This document shows positions 51,390-59,760 of a stretch of DNA of 64,000 bases, piece by piece (the stretch's first letter is position 1; each line of letters opens with the position of its first letter). The position numbers and the translations under genes were made by a program. The DNA lies in contig NZ_BCVP01000009.1 of assembly GCF_001591805.1 (NCBI RefSeq), forward strand, positions 124,001 to 188,000, written 5' to 3'. Under the pieces are notes generated by a model. That model ran no database searches, had not been told where the DNA came from, and saw nothing but the letters and a program-made list of their open reading frames with translations. This stretch comes from Neobacillus novalis NBRC 102450. GTDB lineage: Bacteria; Bacillota; Bacilli; Bacillales; Cytobacillaceae.

Positions 51390-52566
51390 CGCATTGGAGA
51401 AAAATTACTATGATTTACTTGGGGTCGATCGGCATGCTTCAGCCATTGAAATTAAGAAGGCTTATATTGCAAAAATTCGCCAATTCCCTAATGAAACTCA
51501 TCCAGAAGAATTTAAATTATTAACAAAGGCGTACCAAACATTACTTAATGCTGATAAAAAGAGCCAATATGATCTTGAAATAAAGGATAATGGGGTCTAT
51601 CCGAAGCTGTTAATATTAGCTGAGCAAGCCTACGAAAGCGGAAAATATCAAACTGCCCTTCATCAGCTAGAAGCAATGTTAACGAATTATCCGGATGATT
51701 TACAGATACAACAGTATATGGCGATGTGTTATTTCGAGCTTGATAGACTAAAAGATGCTGAACGTTTGTTCCTCCGTTTAGAGGCCAAGTACCCTGATAA
51801 CGAAAATATTCTTTTTTATCTAGGAATTATCTATAATAAATTTACCAGCTATCATCAGGCAAAAGCAAAGTTTGAAAAATTAATCAGTCTTAATCCTTAT
51901 GAATCCAATTACTACCTGCAGCTGTCCAACACTTATTATTATTTGGAACAGCATGACGACGCCATTGAAGTCTTGGAAACCTACTTAACTAAAGAACCTG
52001 CTATCCATGACTTTCAGATTTTCTCGCAACTGTACTTATTATCGATTTATACAGATAGAAGGGTCAGTCATGATCTCGTGGTGGATAAACTTCTTAATTT
52101 GCCGAAGGCGGAAGAAGAGCGACATACATTAATGGGGTTACTGATTGATTTATGCGAAGAGTTGGGGAACGAAAATGCTGCCTATAAGGATTTAGTAACA
52201 TTGATTAAAGATTTAAATAAACCTGCAATCGCCGAGGTAGACAATTGGCTGCGACAAGCGGAAGCGCAAGTTCGGAGTGATTTAATTTATTTCGGCGACT
52301 CGCGGTTGACCTCCAGTGGTTCATATTCAGGCACAAATTCTTATTCAAACAAGCAGAGAGCAAGTTATGACGATGGCAGAGGGTCACTCGTTTTTGCGAT
52401 TATTTTGGGAATTATCGCTTCCTTCATCCTAACACCAATTGGCGGAATCATTGTCGGAGCGATTTGGTATTTTAATGCGGCCTGGCTAAAAAAGGCGTTA
52501 TCTGTTATTGGCTGCTTGGTTTTAATATTGATCGTTATCGCCTTTATTATTGCTGCAAATATGTAA
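51382..52566 (+). CDS. J-like domain/TPR protein with C-terminal membrane helices
   Basis: 394 residues from ATG 51382, with AGGTGG upstream. Residues about 7-65 follow the J-domain pattern (YYDLLGVDRHASAIEIKKAY, then EEFKLLTKAYQTLLNADKKS), but the HPD tripeptide that triggers Hsp70 ATPase is absent: its region reads IRQFPNETHPEEF. A TPR superhelix (about 75-270), a Ser/Tyr-rich linker and two or three membrane helices (about 335-393) follow. It is either a degenerate J-protein acting as an Hsp70 tether or a J-fold with a different contact. Last gene of the operon. Confidence 0.8.
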   Translation: MISALEKNYYDLLGVDRHASAIEIKKAYIAKIRQFPNETHPEEFKLLTKAYQTLLNADKKSQYDLEIKDNGVYPKLLILAEQAYESGKYQTALHQLEAMLTNYPDDLQIQQYMAMCYFELDRLKDAERLFLRLEAKYPDNENILFYLGIIYNKFTSYHQAKAKFEKLISLNPYESNYYLQLSNTYYYLEQHDDAIEVLETYLTKEPAIHDFQIFSQLYLLSIYTDRRVSHDLVVDKLLNLPKAEEERHTLMGLLIDLCEELGNENAAYKDLVTLIKDLNKPAIAEVDNWLRQAEAQVRSDLIYFGDSRLTSSGSYSGTNSYSNKQRASYDDGRGSLVFAIILGIIASFILTPIGGIIVGAIWYFNAAWLKKALSVIGCLVLILIVIAFIIAANM

Positions 52567-52674
52567 AAATAGGGATTGGAAAAGAGGGCTGAATCATGTG
52601 TTCAGTCCTTTTTTAAAAATTAATTTGATTCGACAAATTTCATTTGAACACTGAAGAAATGGAGGTTACAAAAC

Positions 52675-53058
52675 ATGCTCCACCATCTTGAAATTTATGT
52701 TTCCAATCTTACTAAAACCATTGAATTCTGGGAGTGGTTTTTAACGGAATTAGGATACGAACGATATCAGAAATGGGACTCGGGTATTAGTTGGAAGGAT
52801 CGAGATACTTATCTCGTTTTCGTCCAAGCAGAGGAACGGTTTATGGATGTCCCTTACCATCGCTGCAGGGTAGGATTAAACCATCTGGCATTCCATGCAA
52901 AATCGATGGAACAGGTTGATGAAATCACCGAAAAGTTAAAGATGAAGGGAGTAGGAATCCTCTATCAAGATAAGCATCCTTACGCTGGCGGCGACTCTCA
53001 TTACGCTGTTTATTTCGAAGACCACGATCGGATTAAAGTGGAATTAGTTGCACCTTAG
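52675..53058 (+). CDS. VOC family protein (glyoxalase-like)
   Basis: 127 residues. HHLEIYVSNLTKTIEFWEWF supplies the N-terminal metal His, and GLNHLAFHAKSMEQVDEITE, YAVYFEDHDRIKVELVA the other conserved elements of the fold. ATGGAGG precedes ATG 52675. Third VOC gene in the window; substrate unknown. Confidence 0.85.
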   Translation: MLHHLEIYVSNLTKTIEFWEWFLTELGYERYQKWDSGISWKDRDTYLVFVQAEERFMDVPYHRCRVGLNHLAFHAKSMEQVDEITEKLKMKGVGILYQDKHPYAGGDSHYAVYFEDHDRIKVELVAP

Positions 53059-53063
53059 TCTTT

Positions 53064-53190
53064 ATGAGAGGCGGTCTCATGGACCGGAAAAGGCAAAAAG
53101 GTGCTCGCTTGGGTCATGAGAGGCGGTCTCATGGACCGAAAAAGGCAAAAAGGTGCTCGCTCGGGTCATGAGAGGCGGTCTCATGGACTG
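53064..53190. repeat. Tandem 52-bp repeat with embedded palindrome
   Basis: Units start at 53064, 53116 and 53168, exactly 52 bases apart; the third is cut after about 23 bases. Each opens with ATGAGAGGCGGTCTCATG, an inverted repeat (ATGAGA/TCTCAT). The rest contains AAAAGGCAAAAAGGTGCTCG. Copies 1 and 2 differ at only a few positions, so the duplication is recent. No reading frame uses it. It lies in the 296-base gap between the VOC and SMR genes. Confidence 0.85.
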
Positions 53191-53220
53191 ATTTTTTTCA
53201 AAAGGACTTGACTGGACTGT

Positions 53221-53294
53221 TTATCAGTGAATATGCACGATTATCAGCGAATTCCAAAAGTTTATCAGCGAATATTAAGGTTTTTTCAGTGAAT
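53221..53294. repeat. Four-copy TTATCAGCGAAT array with 20-21 bp period
   Basis: TTATCAGTGAAT at 53221-53232, TTATCAGCGAAT at 53241-53252 and 53262-53273, and TTTTCAGTGAAT at 53283-53294. Starts are 20, 21 and 21 bases apart. The pattern is the same as the TTACTGGCG array at 23482-23552, although the word differs. Confidence 0.78.
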
Positions 53295-53354
53295 CTAAAA
53301 AAAGTTTTTGTAAGTCCTCCATTCTTAGTATCTCGTTTGAACCGGCTCTTTTTT

Positions 53355-53675
53355 TTAAGAAAGAGCTTCTAACCCCATAACTCCAATAATAATCAAAATA
53401 ACACTAATGATGCGCCAAAAGTTTTTTGACTCGCCAAACAGGAACATGTTAATTAACACAGCACCTGCAGTTCCGATCCCAACCCAAACTGCATAGGCAA
53501 TACTTACTTGCAAATAATGAAAGGAAGCGTATAAAAAAGCAAAAGACAGACCGAACCCGCCAATATAAAGAATCCCATTGCGAATGGTTTTTCGCTGACT
53601 ATACAATTTAAGTCCAGCAGCACCAGTGATCTCGCTTGCTGCAGCCAAACAGACAAATAGCCATCCCATTCTCAA
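53355..53675 (-). CDS. SMR family multidrug efflux protein
   Basis: 106 residues with four transmembrane helices. The essential glutamate is in AAASEITGAAGLKLY (helix 1), with YASFHYLQVSIAYAVWVGIG in helix 3 and LFGESKNFWRIISVILII in helix 4. Members export cationic drugs or guanidinium as dimers. In Bacilli, SMR genes often come in pairs; this one is alone. No guanidine riboswitch motif was seen upstream. Confidence 0.9.
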   Translation of the reverse strand: MRMGWLFVCLAAASEITGAAGLKLYSQRKTIRNGILYIGGFGLSFAFLYASFHYLQVSIAYAVWVGIGTAGAVLINMFLFGESKNFWRIISVILIIIGVMGLEALS

Positions 53676-53802
53676 AGACGATATAAATCATAATATATTT
53701 CCCGTTAGGCGGCTTTCATATTATTTTAGAATACCATAATCATTCAAATGATGGCATGATTTGATTGTGAGTAGAAGGAAACTTATGTAAATAAAACCTT
53801 AG

Positions 53803-53818
53803 TGTGATTTAAATCACG
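53803..53818 (+). promoter_or_regulatory. Fnr/Crp-type binding site upstream of the globin gene
   Basis: TGTGATTTAAATCACG is a near-perfect TGTGA-N6-TCACA site, 57 bases before the truncated haemoglobin start. In Bacillus, Fnr uses this sequence to activate anaerobic genes. The distance to the start fits an activating position. Confidence 0.6.
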
Positions 53819-53874
53819 AAAATCCATCCGGTTTATTATTATAATAATCATTAACAGGGGAAAAATAATAGTGG

Positions 53875-54277
53875 ATGGTGAAGAAATTGGAATATAATTT
53901 TAAATCACTTTATAGCGAAATAGGCGGTCAAGAGACGATTGATAAATTAGTCAATGCCTTTTATCCGCGTGTATATGACGATCCGGAGCTGGCCCCATTA
54001 TTTGAAGGGGATATGGACGAGATAAAGCGGAAGCAGCGGATGTTCCTGCCGCAATTTTTAGGAGGTCCAGCCCTTTACAGCCAAGAATTCGGGCCGCCGG
54101 CCATGAGGGAGCGTCATCTGCCGTTCGAAGTCACGCCGAGTCGAGCACAGTGCTGGCTTCGCTGCATGAGAGAGGCCTTTGAGGATTGGCCTCGACCAAA
54201 ACCCGGCAGGACTGGCCTTTTATGACCGTCTAACCCAAGTAGCTGGAATCATGGTGAATAGTCCGGATAGCGAATAA
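53875..54277 (+). pseudogene. Truncated haemoglobin (YjbI-like) with a frameshift
   Basis: The first 104 residues are a group II truncated haemoglobin (YPRVYDDPELAPLFEGD, FLPQFLGGPALYSQEFG, and RERHLPFEVT with the proximal His). After FED the frame shifts near 54185: the read frame ends as WPRPKPGRTGLL with TGA at 54223-54225, while the next frame continues as GLDQNPAGLAFYDRLTQVAG and stops at 54277. Loss of two bases (GATATTGGC to GATTGGC) explains it. The lost helices carry part of the haem pocket, so the product is probably inactive unless this is a sequencing error. A Fnr-type box precedes it. Confidence 0.78.
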
Positions 54278-54288
54278 AATAACAAAAG

Positions 54289-54330
54289 AATCCTCATCCA
54301 GCTTTTATTGGATGAGGATTTTTCAATTTT
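54289..54330 (+). terminator. Rho-independent terminator
   Basis: AATCCTCATCCA and TGGATGAGGATT form a perfect 12-bp stem with an 8-base loop and a T-run. Confidence 0.85.
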
Positions 54331-54381
54331 ACTGCATCTTTGTGATATAGTTGGTTTGTTTACAGTGAGGAGGTTATCAAA

Positions 54382-56052
54382 GTGAAAACCAATGACCAAT
54401 GGTGGAAAAAGAGTGTAGTATATCAAATTTATCCCCGAAGCTTTAATGATTCGAACGGCGATGGAATTGGTGATATCCAAGGCATTATCGAGAAGCTGGA
54501 TTATTTGAAATTATTAGGAGTCGATGTGATTTGGCTCAGTCCGATTTACGATTCCCCGAATGATGATAACGGCTATGATATCCGCAACTACCAAGCCATA
54601 ATGAACGAGTTCGGGACAATGGCTGATTTTGACCGGATGTTAGCAGAGTTGCATAAACGTGAAATGAAACTCGTCATGGATTTAGTGGTGAACCACACTT
54701 CTGATGAACATGAGTGGTTTGTTCAGTCGAAAAATTCAAAGGATAATCCATACCGCGACTATTATTTTTGGCGTAAAGGAAATGACGGAAAAGAACCGAA
54801 TAATTGGGGTTCTGTGTTCAGCGGCTCGGCGTGGCAATATGACGAAACAACCGAAGAATACTTTTTACATTTATTTTCGAAAAAACAGCCTGACCTCAAC
54901 TGGGAAAATCCGAAGCTCCGGGAAGAAGTGTACCAGATGATGAAATTCTGGCTCGATAAAGGAATTGACGGCTTCCGGATGGATGTCATTAATATGATAT
55001 CGAAGCAGGCGAACCTGCCGGACGGCGAGCAGAGCGATGGTCAATTATATGGCGATGGCGGACAATACTTTATGAATGGACCGAGAATCCATGAATTTTT
55101 ACAAGAAATGAACCATGAGGTTTTGTCTAACTACCCCATCATGACCGTTGGTGAAATGCCAGGTGCGACCCCAGAGGATGCTAAAAAATACACGGACCCA
55201 GACCGGAAAGAAGTTAACATGATTTTCACGTTTGAGCATATGGACTTAGACAGTGCTCCGGGCGGAAAATGGAATTTAAAACCGTTGAATTTAGTCGATT
55301 TGAAGGAAAATCTTACGAAGTGGCAGACGGCGTTACATAACAAAGGCTGGAATAGCCTTTATTGGAATAATCATGACCAGCCGCGGATTGTTTCTCGATT
55401 TGGTAATGACGGTGAGTACCGATTGGAATCGGCGAAAATGTTAGCAGCATGCCTTCATTTTATGCAAGGGACACCTTATATTTATCAAGGGGAAGAAATC
55501 GGCATGACCAATGTCAAGTTTGAATCCCTTGAAGATTATCGCGATATCGAAACAATCAATATGTATAACGAAAGAAAAGCGTTAGGCTATACACATGAGG
55601 AAATTATGACTTCGATTTATGTAAAAGGCCGAGACAATGCTAGAACGCCGATGCAATGGGATGATTCCGAACATGGCGGCTTCACGTCTGGAACCCCGTG
55701 GATCAAGGTCAACCCTAGATACAAAGAAATTAATGTAAAAAAAGCCTTGGGGGATTCGGAATCCATCTTTTATTTTTATCAAAAATTGATTGGTCTTAGA
55801 AAAGAAATGGATATTGTTATAGAAGGTGATTTTCAATTACTGCTAAAGGATCACCCAGCACTGTTTGCTTACGAACGAAAGTGGCAGGATGAAAGCCTTC
55901 TTGTCTTGTGTAATTTTAGTGCTGATGTGTTAGTGATTGAAGATAAACAGCTGGTAAATCGAATTCCTAAATATACAGTAATCCTGTCAAACTACGAAGT
56001 CGGAAAACCAACAACCTTGCGCCCATATGAGGCAGTAGTATTGAAAAAATAA
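54382..56052 (+). CDS. Alpha-glucosidase (GH13, oligo-1,6-glucosidase type)
   Basis: 556 residues. The GH13 signatures are VVYQIYPRSFNDSNGDGIGD (N-terminus), the nucleophile Asp in GFRMDVINMI, the acid/base Glu in MTVGEMPG and the transition-state Asp in NNHDQPR. The MTVGEMPG context is typical of oligo-1,6-glucosidases and alpha-glucosidases of the MalL group. GTG 54382 follows GAGGAGG. It acts in the cytosol on imported maltodextrins or isomaltose. First gene of the malto-oligosaccharide locus; a paralogue is at 60836. Confidence 0.93.
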   Translation: MKTNDQWWKKSVVYQIYPRSFNDSNGDGIGDIQGIIEKLDYLKLLGVDVIWLSPIYDSPNDDNGYDIRNYQAIMNEFGTMADFDRMLAELHKREMKLVMDLVVNHTSDEHEWFVQSKNSKDNPYRDYYFWRKGNDGKEPNNWGSVFSGSAWQYDETTEEYFLHLFSKKQPDLNWENPKLREEVYQMMKFWLDKGIDGFRMDVINMISKQANLPDGEQSDGQLYGDGGQYFMNGPRIHEFLQEMNHEVLSNYPIMTVGEMPGATPEDAKKYTDPDRKEVNMIFTFEHMDLDSAPGGKWNLKPLNLVDLKENLTKWQTALHNKGWNSLYWNNHDQPRIVSRFGNDGEYRLESAKMLAACLHFMQGTPYIYQGEEIGMTNVKFESLEDYRDIETINMYNERKALGYTHEEIMTSIYVKGRDNARTPMQWDDSEHGGFTSGTPWIKVNPRYKEINVKKALGDSESIFYFYQKLIGLRKEMDIVIEGDFQLLLKDHPALFAYERKWQDESLLVLCNFSADVLVIEDKQLVNRIPKYTVILSNYEVGKPTTLRPYEAVVLKK

Positions 56053-56061
56053 CCATTTGGC

Positions 56062-56093
56062 AAAAGCATCAGAATTTCCTGATGCTTTTTTTC
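56062..56093 (+). terminator. Rho-independent terminator
   Basis: AAAAGCATCAG and CTGATGCTTTTTTT form a stem with a 6-base loop directly after the alpha-glucosidase gene. Confidence 0.85.
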
Positions 56094-56160
56094 ATAGAGA
56101 AATTTGATAAAATGTTTGCGCATTCATTTTGAAAGTGGTACTATAAATCTATCGATTAGT

Positions 56161-56389
56161 GCAAACGTTTTCGCTAGCGATACATATTGAGAATAGGGGG
56201 TATTGGTAGATATTAACTGTAAAGCAGGTAGAATTTTATTAGATAATGACATTTTTTTACAGTTTTTCTGCTATTTTGTGCAAACGTTTCGTTGGAAACT
56301 AGATAAAACCATGGTTTCTAAGAATATTCGATTGTTTGAAACATAGACAATTTGTTTTTTATTTTCAATTTTGTGCAAACGGTTGCGCA
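56161..56389 (+). promoter_or_regulatory. Three LacI-type operator or cre-like sites
   Basis: TGCAAACGTTTTCGCT (56161-56176), TGCAAACGTTTCGTTG (56279-56294) and TGCAAACGGTTGCGCA (56374-56389) share GCAAACG, with a central CG as in LacI/GalR operators and cre. The third is a near-perfect palindrome. They lie in a 461-base gap before the substrate-binding gene, which holds no other gene, and are probably read by the LacI-type protein at 59761-60783 or by CcpA. Spacing of about 95-118 bases allows DNA looping. Confidence 0.7.
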
Positions 56390-56513
56390 AAAATTATGAT
56401 CATCAATTTTCTTAGAATACTAAATTCACATTCACACATAATAAAATCATCTATGTTTTCTCACGTTGCACAAGCTTTTTATGTTCACCAAATTAATTGC
56501 ATGGGGGTAAATC

Positions 56514-57815
56514 ATGAATAAGAAAAAATTATTTTCTGGAATTGGCGCTGGAATCCTATCTCTAAGTCTTCTTTTAACAGGATGTAGCAGCGCTGATAAA
56601 AACGGTAAGGAAGATTCAAAAGGCAATGTCACACTAGATGTATTTCAATTTAAAGTAGAATTCAAAAAGCAATTTGAAGAAGTGGCTAAGAAATATGAAA
56701 AAGAGCATAAGGGTGTAAAAATCAATATCACGACTGTTGGCGGCGGTGAAGATTACGGTGCTGCCTTAAAATCAAAATTTGCTTCAGGTAAAGAGCCAGC
56801 AATCTACAATATTGGCGGACCACAAGATGTGCAGGATTGGCAAAAGAAATTAGCTGACCTTTCTGATACAAAAGCAGCCGATGTTGCCCTAAAAGGAACA
56901 CTTGATGGTGTATCGAAGGACGGAAAAATTCTAGGTCTTCCTTACAACCAAGAAGGATATGGCTTCATTTACAATAAAGCTGTTTTTGAAAAAGCCGGAA
57001 TTGATCCAAAATCAATTAAGAGCTATAAAGACCTTGAAAATGCAGTAAAAACACTAGACGCTAAGAAAAATGACCTTGGTCTTAAAGCGGTATTTGCCTT
57101 GCCTGGTAAAGAAACTTGGGTAACGGGTTTACATTTATCGAACACATTCCTTGCTCCGGAATTTGATAACAATGTTTTATCTGCTTTTAATGCGAAAAAA
57201 GTTGACTTTAAATACGGTGATGCGTTTAAAAAGGTACTTGACCTGCAAAACGATTATTCCGTGCAGCCAACTGTGAGCCTTGACTATTCTCAACAAGTTG
57301 AAGAATTATTCTCACTGCAAAAAGTAGCGTTGATTCAACAAGGTAACTGGGTATATGGATCAATCGCCGGTATTGACCAAAAATTTGCAGATAATGGCAT
57401 CGGCATTTTACCAATCCCTGTTGAAGGCTATAAAGAAGATGCCATTCCAGTGGGAATCCCAATGTACTGGGGTGTAAACAGCAACAAGGACAAAAATACC
57501 ATTGCTGAAGCGAAGAAATTCTTAGATTGGTTATACACTTCAGACGAAGGTAAAGATACAGTTATTAATGACTTTAAATTTATCCCTGCCTACGACGGCT
57601 ATGATGCATCAAAAATTAGTGATCCACTTTCTAAAGAAATTTATCAGTATGCACAAGACGGCAAAACGATTGGCTGGACATTTATGGGCTACCCAACTGG
57701 CTGGGGACAAGATCAGCTTGGCGTTCAAATTCAAAAATATTTGAGCAAAGAAGCTAAATGGGAAGATGTAGTAAAAACCACGAAAGAAGCTTGGGAAAAA
57801 TCAAGAAATAAATAA
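56514..57815 (+). CDS. Extracellular maltodextrin-type solute-binding lipoprotein
   Basis: 433 residues, a family 1 extracellular solute-binding lipoprotein. The signal peptide ends in the lipobox LLLTGC (Cys about 24). The body has sugar-binding-type segments GKEPAIYNIGGPQDVQDWQK, GLPYNQEGYGFIYNKAVFEK and GIPMYWGVNSN. It binds a malto-oligosaccharide outside the membrane and serves the two permeases downstream. The exact substrate is inferred from flanking alpha-glucosidases. ATGGGGG precedes the start. Confidence 0.9.
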   Translation: MNKKKLFSGIGAGILSLSLLLTGCSSADKNGKEDSKGNVTLDVFQFKVEFKKQFEEVAKKYEKEHKGVKINITTVGGGEDYGAALKSKFASGKEPAIYNIGGPQDVQDWQKKLADLSDTKAADVALKGTLDGVSKDGKILGLPYNQEGYGFIYNKAVFEKAGIDPKSIKSYKDLENAVKTLDAKKNDLGLKAVFALPGKETWVTGLHLSNTFLAPEFDNNVLSAFNAKKVDFKYGDAFKKVLDLQNDYSVQPTVSLDYSQQVEELFSLQKVALIQQGNWVYGSIAGIDQKFADNGIGILPIPVEGYKEDAIPVGIPMYWGVNSNKDKNTIAEAKKFLDWLYTSDEGKDTVINDFKFIPAYDGYDASKISDPLSKEIYQYAQDGKTIGWTFMGYPTGWGQDQLGVQIQKYLSKEAKWEDVVKTTKEAWEKSRNK

Positions 57816-57835
57816 TTAGCTCCTATGAACTCAGA

Positions 57836-57870
57836 TAATGGGTCCTACTTGAAAAAAGTGGACCCATTAT
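57836..57870 (+). other. Intercistronic mRNA hairpin between binding protein and permease genes
   Basis: TAATGGGTCC plus ACTT pairs with AAGT and GGACCCATTA. There is no T-run, so it is more likely an mRNA-stabilising or attenuating hairpin that keeps binding-protein mRNA more abundant than permease mRNA than a full terminator. Confidence 0.6.
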
Positions 57871-58025
57871 AAATTAGAAGAGAGACAAGCGGCTGGTTCA
57901 TAAGGTGGCACTTTTTACCCTGGATAAATAAGCAGTATAATTGCAACTGATTGAAGATTCACTTTATCAATCAGCCCCTTTTCTTTTATTAGTTGTTTAG
58001 ATTGAACAAATTGGAGGTTATTCCC

Positions 58026-58889
58026 ATGATGCGTACAAAGGATTTATCCTATTGGCTGTTTTTAGCCCCGGTTCTGTTAGCATTGTCCATGGTTGTTATT
58101 ATCCCGCTGCTTTTTGGGGTTTATTATTCATTCACGAACTGGAATGGAATCGATGTGGGCGGTTTTATCGGATTTGAAAATTACCTTAATGTATTTAAGG
58201 ATAAGGAATTTTTAGACTCGTTATGGTTTACTATCAAATTCTCGGTGGTATCCATCATTCTTATTAACTTTTTTGGACTGGCGTTAGCACTGATTGTTAC
58301 ATCGAAAATCAGAACAAATAAGTTTTTGAGAACCATTTTTTTCATGCCGAACCTTATTGGCGGTCTTATTCTGGGCTTTATCTGGCAGTTTATTTTTATC
58401 AAAGTATTTGCTGGGGTTGGACAAGTGTTTGGGATAGAGAGCTTAGAGGGATGGCTATCCACTACGCAAACAGGCTTTTGGGGCTTAGTCATTTTGATGA
58501 GCTGGCAAATGGCCGGTTATATTATGGTCATTTACATTGCGTACTTAGAAGGGGTACCGACTGAACTTATTGAGGCGGCTGAAATTGACGGTGCAAATCC
58601 ATTCCAGCGTCTTCGCTTTATTATTTTCCCACTCGTTGCACCTGCATTTACAGTTAGTATGTTTCTAACATTATCGAATACATTCAAGCTTTATGACCAA
58701 AACCTATCGCTAACAGCAGGAGGACCATACAATTCCACGCAAATGGTGGCGATGCAAATTTTCAAAACGGCGTTTGGTCAGAGCGAAATGGCTTATGCAC
58801 AAGCAAAAGCGGTTATTTTCTTTCTTATTGTGGCCGCAATTTCGTTAACGCAAGTTTACATTAATAAGAAAAGGGAGGTTGAAATGTAA
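58026..58889 (+). CDS. Carbohydrate ABC transporter permease
   Basis: About 287 residues from ATG 58026 (GGAGG upstream). Six transmembrane helices with the coupling motif LIEAAEIDGANPFQRLRFII are typical of MalF-type permeases. It pairs with the next gene, whose ATG overlaps its stop by one base. Confidence 0.9.
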   Translation: MMRTKDLSYWLFLAPVLLALSMVVIIPLLFGVYYSFTNWNGIDVGGFIGFENYLNVFKDKEFLDSLWFTIKFSVVSIILINFFGLALALIVTSKIRTNKFLRTIFFMPNLIGGLILGFIWQFIFIKVFAGVGQVFGIESLEGWLSTTQTGFWGLVILMSWQMAGYIMVIYIAYLEGVPTELIEAAEIDGANPFQRLRFIIFPLVAPAFTVSMFLTLSNTFKLYDQNLSLTAGGPYNSTQMVAMQIFKTAFGQSEMAYAQAKAVIFFLIVAAISLTQVYINKKREVEM

Positions 58890-59701
58890 TGCGTAGAACT
58901 AAATGGCCAATTGAGATTCTTGGCGTGTTCCTAGGGCTCTTATGGCTTTCTCCTTTTTACTTAATGATTGTCAACTCCTTCAAAACGAAAAGAGAAATTT
59001 TCGCAGATACATTAAAGCTGCCAGAAGGATTTAATTTCGATAACTATATTGAAGCCTTTGCCGAACTGGACTTTTTAAAGACCTTCTTGAATTCAGTGCT
59101 CATCACTGTCGTAAGTGTGGTCATCATCATTGTGTTTTCGTCAATGGCAGCTTATGCACTTTCGAGAAATAAAAGTAAAATGAGTACGATTATCTTCTTT
59201 ATGTTTGTTGCAGCCATGCTGATTCCATTTCAATCGGTGATGATTCCGCTTGTCACGATATTCGGAAAAATTGAATTATTAAATCGTTCAGGGATTATCT
59301 TCATGTACTTAGGCTTTGGGGCTAGTTTATCGATCTTTTTATACCATGGCACATTAAGCGGGATTCCAAAGTCAATGGATGAAGCCGCGACAATAGATGG
59401 TGCCAATCGATTTCAAATCTTTTGGTATATCATTTTCCCAATGTTAAAACCGATTACTGTAACTGTGGCGATTTTAAATACGATTTGGATTTGGAATGAT
59501 TATTTACTTCCATCTCTTGTCATCAATCAAGAAGGGATGGAGACGATTCCGTTAAAAATGTTCTTCTTCTTTGGTGAATATACGAAGCAATGGCATTTAG
59601 CACTGGCAGGATTAACGATTGCGATTATTCCAGTCATCATTGCTTACTTCTTCGCACAGCGGGAAATTATCAAAGGAATTTCCGAAGGTGCTGTAAAATA
59701 A
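58889..59701 (+). CDS. Carbohydrate ABC transporter permease
   Basis: 270 residues, six transmembrane helices and the MalG-type motif SMDEAATIDGANRFQIFWYII. Together with the preceding permease it forms the membrane channel. No ATPase gene lies in the locus; in Bacilli such importers are usually driven by a shared ATPase of the MsmX type encoded elsewhere. The gene lies 59 bases before the regulator gene. Confidence 0.9.
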   Translation: MRRTKWPIEILGVFLGLLWLSPFYLMIVNSFKTKREIFADTLKLPEGFNFDNYIEAFAELDFLKTFLNSVLITVVSVVIIIVFSSMAAYALSRNKSKMSTIIFFMFVAAMLIPFQSVMIPLVTIFGKIELLNRSGIIFMYLGFGASLSIFLYHGTLSGIPKSMDEAATIDGANRFQIFWYIIFPMLKPITVTVAILNTIWIWNDYLLPSLVINQEGMETIPLKMFFFFGEYTKQWHLALAGLTIAIIPVIIAYFFAQREIIKGISEGAVK

Positions 59702-59760
59702 GGAAGCATCTTTTTATATAATGTAGTAATGTGAGCAACTTATGGTATTAGGGGGAAGTA

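Noticed and set aside
53064..53294. CRISPR array
   Set aside because: The 52-bp unit is tandem with no unique spacers, and the 12-base words are too short; no cas genes.
53676..53874. Guanidine riboswitch upstream of the SMR gene
   Set aside because: The conserved elements of guanidine-I, II and III aptamers are not visible.
55131..55836. Antisense frames in the alpha-glucosidase gene
   Set aside because: They are shadows of a well-supported coding sequence without start signals.
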